DNA of 10,000 bases from Methanospirillum hungatei (GTDB taxonomy: Archaea > Halobacteriota > Methanomicrobia > Methanomicrobiales > Methanospirillaceae), in the NCBI RefSeq assembly GCF_020216685.1, contig NZ_JAIWNS010000019.1, forward strand, positions 1-10,000. Reading direction: 5' to 3'. Position numbers and translations under genes: made by a program. Positions 1-4,856 of the stretch are shown here, in pieces. The notes below the pieces were generated by a model. It was given only the letters and a program-made list of their open reading frames with translations. It made no database searches and had not been told where the DNA came from. The stretch's first letter is position 1. Each line of letters opens with the position of its first letter.

Positions 1-90
1 CAATATTATTCTAATTTTTCTATATTGTATCACAGACCTGAATTATTGCAAATACCAGTATCCCATACCTTATCCCCATCTGCTTCTGCT

Positions 91-663
91 TCACCCCGGT
101 CCACAATCCCTTATATCCACAATGATCTGATCGTCATTTATTAGACTGCGAACTTCACTGACTCGCATCTCCCGGAATTGTCGGTGACAAACCGCAATGA
201 TCACCGCATTCTTCATTAAATCCAGCCAGGGTAATGCTTTCACCCCGAACGGTTCAGTCATCTCATCTGAAAGCAGAGGATCATACCCATACACCTCAAA
301 CGTATCCGCTTTCATTTCCCTGACAATCTCAATAACCGGCGACTCCCGAATGTCCGGCACATCATCCTTGGAGGTATGTCCCAAGATCAGAACCTTCGAT
401 CCCCGGATACCCTTTCCGATATCATTCAGACCTATGATAGCCATCCGTTCCACATATCCAGACATCGAGTCATTAATCGACCGGCCGACGAGGATCACCT
501 GGGGATGATAGACCGGTTCATGAGCCGTATACAGCAGGTAATTATGATCTATCGGGATCTGATTATTTCCTGATAAAACCTGACCTTACGGGTGAAAGAT
601 TCATTTTGCCTTGAAAGTCAAACTGATAGCCATGGTATCAAGGCCTATACAGGAAAAATTAAG
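91..663 (-). pseudogene. 5'-truncated remnant of UDP-N-acetyl-D-mannosamine dehydrogenase (WecC-type)
   Basis: The intact family oxidises UDP-ManNAc to UDP-ManNAcA with NAD+ for surface polysaccharides. The stop-free part (91-498) encodes the C-terminal UDP-binding domain: GRSINDSM near its start, then GSKVLILG, VPDIRESP and VYGYDPLL, the usual order in UDP-sugar dehydrogenases. Reading upstream in the same frame, homology continues beyond any start codon: IPIDHNYLLYTA and YHPQVILVG at about 499-560, corresponding to the family's IPVDPYYLL segment. Beyond that are in-frame stops at 586-588 and 601-603, with weaker similarity (GLDTMAISL) to about 645-663. The GGHC motif that carries the catalytic cysteine is degraded to SGNNQ, and the N-terminal Rossmann domain is absent. 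The last residues (IVDIRDCGPG) end close to the normal C-terminus. With the catalytic half missing and two stops, it cannot be a working dehydrogenase. The family call is firm; the left limit of homology is approximate. Confidence 0.8.
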
Positions 664-680
664 AGATAAATCAGTATTAA

Positions 681-709
681 CAAAGGAGGATGCTAAAAAC
701 CCCCCTTTG
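681..709. repeat. Imperfect hairpin upstream of TATA-like tract
   Basis: CAAAGGAGG (681-689) can pair with CCCCCTTTG (701-709) around an 11-nt loop with one A-C mismatch. It lies 11 bp before TTTATAAA (721-728). It could be a regulatory or terminator-like structure, or chance. No intact gene follows at a suitable distance. Confidence 0.3.
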
Positions 710-1122
710 CTGATCGCAAGTTTATAAAGTATTTATATGCCTCAATTTGTTGGAAGGGGGTTATTAGCTATTCTCAAAGGAATTTTTCAGGTTCTACTGG
801 AATTTCTCGATGGTTTTGCCGCTTCAGCACTCCGAATAATGGAGCCCGGTACAATAATACCACCAAACCGTATACCTGCGAAAACAAATCTTCCGTTTTT
901 TCATCCATTTCAGAAATAATTCTAACCACTATAGGTTACCATATGAACAATTGAGTATTCTTCACCACTAACTTAAATGGTTCCAATGAAAGACCAGTAT
1001 TACGTATCAGGTAAAATAAAAAGGCAGATTGGGAAGAAATGATATCTCCCGGAAAAACTATCTGGATATATGTACCAAAACCACCTTATATCATCCATAT
1101 CTTAATAATGTATAAACTATAA

Positions 1123-1133
1123 AGGAAGATACG
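1123..1133 (+). promoter_or_regulatory. Ribosome binding site of the exported-protein gene
   Basis: AAGGAAG lies about 5 nt before the ATG at 1134, which supports that start. A TATA-like CTTATATC is present at about 1085-1092, roughly 45 bp upstream, which fits a promoter with a short leader. Confidence 0.5.
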
Positions 1134-1778
1134 ATGTCAATTCTGGCTGGGTTAAAATGGTCAATTGGAGTCCTCTCCATTATTTGTATAGGAATGCTAT
1201 GTATCGGAACGGTATCTGGCGTGATGATATCAAGTCCTGATGTCGTGAAACCTGGTGATCCGATATCAGTGTTTGTGGGAAATTTGAATCCAGATCAAGA
1301 GGTTCAAATTGACCTGACAGGAGATATTAAAACTAATGCGGGTACTAATTTCACATTCACAATGAGAGACCTGATAATGGAACTGGAGTTGGAAAATCCC
1401 AATATTGATGGTACAATATCAGGACTGGTTTCTGGAAGCCCTGTCGAATTATTATTTGTTAATAAAGATGGAGTAGAAATTACAAAGAAATTCCTCGCAA
1501 AAAATGACGGAACTTGTAATCTCGATGGGAGTTTCCCATTATTGGAAAAAGATGAGTATTATTCCGTTGAAATTAATGGTACTCCATTATTATCTCAAAT
1601 TCATGTGGATCAGTTCAGGATTGTAGGAAAAAATAAAATTGGAACTAATTTAGCAAAAATCGATTTTAGAATATGGGGATTTTCAAATGGAGTGTTTGAT
1701 GTCACATCCAGAGTAGATGGGAAGCCTGTGGAGACAAAACAATTTACTGTTCAGGACCAACTTATCGCAATAAAATAA
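1134..1778 (+). CDS. Exported or membrane-anchored protein of unknown function
   Basis: This 214-residue protein resembles no family I can name. Its N-terminus has a short basic stretch (Lys8) and a hydrophobic segment at about residues 11-30 (IGVLSIICIGMLCIG), then VSGV, consistent with a signal peptide or N-terminal membrane anchor. The mature part is beta-rich and acidic. It opens with SSPDVVKPGDPISV, the style of an Ig-like or adhesin-type extracellular domain in archaeal surface proteins. NFT (72-74) and NGT (148-150) are possible N-glycosylation sequons, suiting an outward-facing protein. There is a single Cys (128) outside the signal region. The ATG has an upstream AAGGAAG. The gene stands alone between relics and is noticeably more AT-rich than the kinase gene, which may mean recent acquisition or weak constraint. 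Extracellular location is inferred; function is unknown. Confidence 0.75.
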   Translation: MSILAGLKWSIGVLSIICIGMLCIGTVSGVMISSPDVVKPGDPISVFVGNLNPDQEVQIDLTGDIKTNAGTNFTFTMRDLIMELELENPNIDGTISGLVSGSPVELLFVNKDGVEITKKFLAKNDGTCNLDGSFPLLEKDEYYSVEINGTPLLSQIHVDQFRIVGKNKIGTNLAKIDFRIWGFSNGVFDVTSRVDGKPVETKQFTVQDQLIAIK

Positions 1779-1831
1779 TTAAGCCATGATTCGGCAATAA
1801 TATTATAACAACTCTTTTCCATCACAATAAC

Positions 1832-1837
1832 TTTTTT
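1832..1837 (+). terminator. Oligo-T run after the exported-protein gene
   Basis: Six consecutive T, 54 bp after the stop codon of the exported-protein gene. Archaeal RNA polymerase commonly terminates at such T-runs. It overlaps the left arm of the inverted repeat. Confidence 0.35.
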
Positions 1838-1924
1838 CCCGGACATTCTAATTCGTTGACGATAACGTAGACTACTTATTATTCAAAATAAGTACAAGAC
1901 TAGTTCATCATTACATCCGGGAAA
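1835..1924. repeat. Nested inverted repeat, about 90 bp
   Basis: The outer arms are perfect 9-bp inverted repeats: TTTCCCGGA (1835-1843) and TCCGGGAAA (1916-1924). Inside lies a second perfect 8-bp palindrome, TACTTATT (1873-1880) and AATAAGTA (1887-1894), with a 6-nt loop. No protein is encoded between the arms. It could be a small non-autonomous mobile element, a structured RNA or a regulatory site. I see no clear target-site duplication. Confidence 0.5.
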
Positions 1925-2155
1925 GGAACCAGAGATTAAATATTTTGAAAGACCTGCAGGATGAGGAACCGTGAAACGATCTGACCTTTCAGGATCATAT
2001 CTGTGAAAATCAGGACAGACTTACAGAAAAAAGCATCAGAGAGGCGGTGCCATAGAGAATTCCGAAAGGAGATCAATTATACTGGAGGAAGGATCACTAA
2101 ATAAAAACCATTTGAGCCTCATGAAAATACCCATGTATATGATCTTAAGAATAAT

Positions 2156-2167
2156 GGAAAAAAGGAA
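2156..2167 (-). terminator. Oligo-T terminator of tRNA-Leu
   Basis: On the minus strand the tRNA 3' end is followed within about 6 nt by a run of six T (complement of A at 2158-2163), the usual archaeal termination signal behind a tRNA. Confidence 0.5.
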
Positions 2168-2169
2168 AA

Positions 2170-2254
2170 TGCGAGAGAAGGGATTTGAACCCTTGGATTC
2201 CTTCGAAACCGGATCTTAAGTCCGGCCCATTTGGCCAGGCTTTGGTACCCTCGC
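2170..2254 (-). tRNA. tRNA-Leu (anticodon UAA)
   Basis: Read on the minus strand, the acceptor stem pairs GCGAGGG with CTCTCGC (one G-U), followed by discriminator A73 at 2170. The A-box begins TACCAAAGCCTGG. The anticodon arm is CCGGA-CTTAAGA-TCCGG, placing UAA in the loop. A long variable arm follows, as in class II leucine tRNAs, and the T arm is AAGGG-TTCAAAT-CCCTT. There is no intron, and the 3' CCA is not encoded, so it must be added after transcription. The RNA decodes UUA (and UUG by wobble). It is the only clearly intact RNA gene in a region otherwise full of relics, and tRNA genes often serve as integration targets. Confidence 0.95.
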
Positions 2255-2265
2255 GCCTTATTACA

Positions 2266-2334
2266 TTGGAAGACCAGATATTAGAACCTATCCCGTGACC
2301 CGGTCAGAGATACACCATTACACCATGTTCAGGC
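2266..2334 (-). pseudogene. Degenerate tRNA-Asp-like sequence
   Basis: On the minus strand the sequence begins GCCTGAA, like a 5' acceptor stem, followed shortly by TGGTGTAATGGTGTATC, a good match to the D arm and A-box of archaeal tRNA-Asp (TGGTGTAGTGGTTATC). GACC and GGGTCAC follow where the Asp anticodon arm, with GUC, would be. The base before GUC is G instead of the invariant U33, the anticodon stem pairs only over two bases, TTCTAAT is a poor T loop, and no 3' strand matches GCCTGAA. It is therefore a tRNA relic, 11 bp upstream of tRNA-Leu in the same orientation. The isotype is tentative. Confidence 0.45.
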
Positions 2335-2387
2335 CCGAAGACAAACTAATGAAAAACCCTGTATCAGCACTACTCACCTGATTCAGA

Positions 2388-2400
2388 AGGGAAAGATATA
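2388..2400 (-). promoter_or_regulatory. Possible promoter for the tRNA-Leu unit
   Basis: The minus strand reads AAATTATATC here, close to an archaeal TATA box. It lies about 55-60 bp before the degenerate tRNA and about 135 bp before tRNA-Leu. It could drive a transcript that once carried both tRNAs. No closer box was evident. Confidence 0.25.
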
Positions 2401-2455
2401 ATTTGCGCACATCTGGATTTTCACAAACCAGAGAAAAATAGCAAGAAGAAGCCAT

Positions 2456-2659
2456 TCAGACCTTATGTGCAGCCATTTCAACGTCTTCTTCTTTTATCGT
2501 TTTCCTTCCTGCGTGCATGGCAAACGTATGTGCTTCCTTTGCAAGAGATCCGATATAATTCTCCGCCTTCTCAACTCATACCGCCGCTGCATCGCTACCG
2601 ACACGCTCAGCCCCATTCGATTTCATAATCACCGTTGTTCTCAAGATTCTGGGAACGTT
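2456..2659 (-). pseudogene. Archaeal histone gene with internal stop codon
   Basis: The minus-strand frame reads (N)VPRILRTTVIMKSNG, then GAERVGSDAAAV, a TGA at 2576-2578, then VEKAENYIGSLAKEAHTF, AMHAGRKTIKEEDVEMAAHKV and TGA at 2456-2458. GAERV and HAGRKTIK..D are hallmark positions of the archaeal histone fold, in the right order and spacing for a protein of about 67 residues. Archaeal histones are dimeric DNA-wrapping chromatin proteins. The TGA falls in the long central helix and there is no start codon in frame at the 5' end: a TAG stands at 2666-2668 and the nearest ATG is inside the first helix. The otherwise good conservation suggests recent inactivation, perhaps one CGA-to-TGA change. 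A sequencing error remains possible, but the missing start argues against a working gene. The 5' end abuts the ATPase remnant. Confidence 0.8.
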
Positions 2660-3053
2660 ATATTTCTAAAACTTCCAGAAGCAATTTTTCAAAATGTGAA
2701 TGAAAATTTTTACCGGACTATATTTTATTCATTCTGTACACAAACATTATTCAGGTATTTTACCTGGAATATTGAGCGTTCGTATCCCCAAGAAGTGAGC
2801 TTGAATTTGTTTGAAAATATCATGAGAGATTTGCAGGTATACGATGGATTATTGAATTTAAATACTATTCAAATGCCGATTGTGCGAAGAAAAAATGCTC
2901 ATTGAATGACTTTTCATATAAACAAAGAGATATTGAACAGATCCGGGGATATGCGCGAGGGTTAAAAGAGGAAGACCCGGAAGCAAAAATTTCGGTTGTT
3001 CGTAGTCCATTGTTTTAGAGAATCAGGGATACAGGATCTTTGAAATTGAATAA
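2660..3053 (+). pseudogene. Frameshifted C-terminal remnant of AAA-ATPase/PD-(D/E)XK protein
   Basis: Three plus-strand frames join to give one recognisable protein tail. Frame 2 carries LPEAIFQNVNENFYRT and FRYFTWNIERSYP to about 2790. Frame 1 continues with RSELEFV, a TGA at 2812-2814, then KYHERFAGIRWIIEFKYY, NADCAKKKCSLNDFSY, RDIEQIRGYARGLKEE and PEAKISVV. Frame 3 ends with ENQGYRIFEIE and TAA at 3051-3053. IEFK is the core of the PD-(D/E)XK nuclease fold (PDDEXK_9-type tail of the AAA-ATPase-like family), and the following lysine-rich and QIRGYARGL segment is typical of one branch. The usual core Asp is Glu here (RSELEFV). The N-terminal ATPase domain is gone, so the gene is truncated at 5' and carries at least two frameshifts and one stop. 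It lies tail to tail with the intact relative at 3172. Confidence 0.8.
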
Positions 3054-3171
3054 CCACTTTTTCCCCGGAACAAATGTGCATACAAATCTAAAATCTCCAA
3101 AAATCATCTTATTACTCATTTAAGCCCGAATAAATCTCACATCATGAAATTTCCTAAATGATCCCACACAT

Positions 3172-4719
3172 TCACCCAACCACCCATCTCCCAATATTTC
3201 TCTCCACCGGATCAAATGCCACACCAACAGATACAATCTCCCTGCCATCAGCCAACCATGCATCTGCATACCCATTTATCCGGATCTGTTCCAAAGCATC
3301 CTCTGCTGAACCATTAAGCTTAAATTCAATGATGTAAATCTGTGAAGGTGTTTTCAGTACAGCATCCACACGCCCGATATTTGTACTCACCTCGGCTTCA
3401 ACCTGCAGACCAAGAAGCCGGAGTGTAACATACAGAATCGTCTGATAGTACTTTTCATGTCGTATTGAGATGGTATTTAGAACACCAGCAAAAAAACTAT
3501 GAAGAACAGAGAAAAAGCTATTCAGGTCATTCGCTTTCAAAAATTTGCCAAGATGGAGGAGTTGTACACCGACCCGTTCCTTGTCAAGATTACTGTATGA
3601 ATCGATAAGATATGCACCAAAAGCCTGTTCCACCTCCCGATTTGGAAACCCAAGCTGATAAAGACGGGTATCTCCCACAAATTCACTTCTGACAATGGTG
3701 AGATATCCGATCTGGATAAGCAATGGAGTAGGGGATATCTGTTCAACATCATATGCTGATAATGACAACTCGGTTACCGGCTCCTGGAGACAGGCTGCAA
3801 TATCATACTCCTGATTTCGCATCATATCAAGGAGAAATGCTGGTGTTCCCGTCTCAAACCAGAAATTAGAGAATTTTTGTGCAGAAAGACAATTCATGAC
3901 AGATACCGGATTATACACTGTATCAGAACTTTCTTCAAACCGGTACCCATTATACCAGGATTTTAGATTTTCAAGCATTTCCTCATAACAAATGCCCTCT
4001 TTAAGAGCAAACGCATCTATCCGGGGGGCAAAATATGACTCTAATTCTTCCTGAGTATATCCGAGTGCAGTAGCAAATGGTGCAGCCATAGTAATGTCAG
4101 TGAGATTATTTAAATCAGAAAAGAGAGAAATTTTTGAAAATTTACTCACTCCGGTGAGGAGCACAAAACGCTGATATGGCTCTGTTGCCTTTATGACAGC
4201 ATAAAATGCCTTTAATGCATTGAGTATTTCACCGACATGCGGGTTTTGAATATTATTCAGGATTGGTTTATCATATTCATCAATGAGGATGACAACCTTC
4301 TCGCCGCTTTTCGTGAGAGATAGGATCAGCTCCCGAAACCGTGAGGTGGCATCTCTGGCTGATAACCGGACTTTATGAATCGCTGCCTGTTCATCAAGTA
4401 CCTCACAAAGGGCACGATCAAATTGTTCTGCTGATTCTGCTTTCCTGTCACCTAAGTCAATATGGATGATCGTATGGCCCTGCCATTTTACAGGCTGATT
4501 ATAGAGGAAAAGCCCCTCGAAGAGATCCCGTTTCCCGAGAAAATATGATTTTAATGTTGATAGAAGGAGTGATTTTCCAAATCTTCGGGGTCTTGCAAGG
4601 AAGTACAGGCCTTTTGGATAACGGACGAGCTCATACACATATTTCGTCTTATCGACATACAAAAATCCTCCTTCAATCAGATCCTGGAATGTGTAGATAC
4701 TGGTGCTCGTCGGTTTCAT
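3172..4719 (-). CDS. AAA-ATPase-like protein with C-terminal PD-(D/E)XK nuclease domain
   Basis: Numbered from the chosen ATG (515 residues), the protein opens with FQDLIEGGFLYVDKT, the family's usual N-terminus. It has the variant Walker A PRRFGKSLLLSTL at about 44-56, Walker B VVILIDEYDKP at 142-152 and a sensor-like LLTGVSKFSK at 187-196. A helical middle holds WYNGYRF. The C-terminal nuclease-type domain has GRVDAVL (Asp452) and YIIEFKLNG (Glu465, Lys467). This is the AAA-ATPase_like plus PDDEXK_9 architecture (Pfam PF09820/PF08011), abundant in bacteria and methanogens and often multicopy. Its role is poorly known; mobile-element or defence links are conjecture. All key residues are present, so it looks intact. 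The frame can extend to a GTG at 4749, but family length, a GGAG just before the ATG and a TTTATCCT box near 4756-4763 favour 4719. It lies 137 bp downstream of the kinase gene and is probably transcribed separately. Confidence 0.85.
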   Translation of the reverse strand: MKPTSTSIYTFQDLIEGGFLYVDKTKYVYELVRYPKGLYFLARPRRFGKSLLLSTLKSYFLGKRDLFEGLFLYNQPVKWQGHTIIHIDLGDRKAESAEQFDRALCEVLDEQAAIHKVRLSARDATSRFRELILSLTKSGEKVVILIDEYDKPILNNIQNPHVGEILNALKAFYAVIKATEPYQRFVLLTGVSKFSKISLFSDLNNLTDITMAAPFATALGYTQEELESYFAPRIDAFALKEGICYEEMLENLKSWYNGYRFEESSDTVYNPVSVMNCLSAQKFSNFWFETGTPAFLLDMMRNQEYDIAACLQEPVTELSLSAYDVEQISPTPLLIQIGYLTIVRSEFVGDTRLYQLGFPNREVEQAFGAYLIDSYSNLDKERVGVQLLHLGKFLKANDLNSFFSVLHSFFAGVLNTISIRHEKYYQTILYVTLRLLGLQVEAEVSTNIGRVDAVLKTPSQIYIIEFKLNGSAEDALEQIRINGYADAWLADGREIVSVGVAFDPVERNIGRWVVG

Positions 4720-4856
4720 CTCTCCATTCTTAAGATATATTGTGCTCACATAGGATAAACCCGGCTCTCATCAATCCTATTCACGCGGGACCTTTTCTCT
4801 TTCCAGGAAAAGTTCGCAATAAAGAAATATGAACTCAGGAATGCCTGGCACTCTGG

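Larger units (their letters stand above)
664..1133. other. Non-coding stretch with one hairpin and TATA-like boxes
   Basis: I recognise no gene here. A 60-codon open frame at 737-919 (+) starts inside an AT-rich TATA-like tract and resembles nothing I know; the opposite strand is also open for about 38 codons there. An imperfect hairpin lies at 681-709, and TTTATAAA and ATTTATAT occur at 721-728 and 731-738. The right end (about 1086-1133) carries the control region of the exported-protein gene. The stretch may be decayed coding sequence, but I cannot name a parent. Confidence 0.5.
1779..2169. other. Non-coding stretch with nested inverted repeat
   Basis: No gene is recognisable. An oligo-T run at 1832-1837 could end transcription of the upstream gene. 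A 90-bp nested inverted repeat occupies 1835-1924. From about 1948 to 2100 one plus-strand frame reads like broken protein, with stops at 1972 and 2053, but it matches nothing I can name. The right end holds the oligo-T run behind tRNA-Leu. Confidence 0.5.

Noticed and set aside
737..919. 60-codon open frame as a small gene
   Set aside because: Its ATG overlaps the TATA-like tract, there is no ribosome site, and the protein resembles nothing; the opposite strand is equally open.
1835..1924. CRISPR repeat or array
   Set aside because: There is a single pair of inverted arms with no regularly spaced direct repeats; no array is seen anywhere in the window.
1948..2100. Decayed protein gene after the inverted repeat
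   Set aside because: The frame contains stops at 1972 and 2053, the longest open run is only about 26 codons, and I could not match it to a family.
2465..2905. 146-codon plus-strand open frame as an intact gene
   Set aside because: Its first half is the antisense of the histone relic, and its second half is one frame of the broken ATPase/nuclease tail. It is a composite of two relics.
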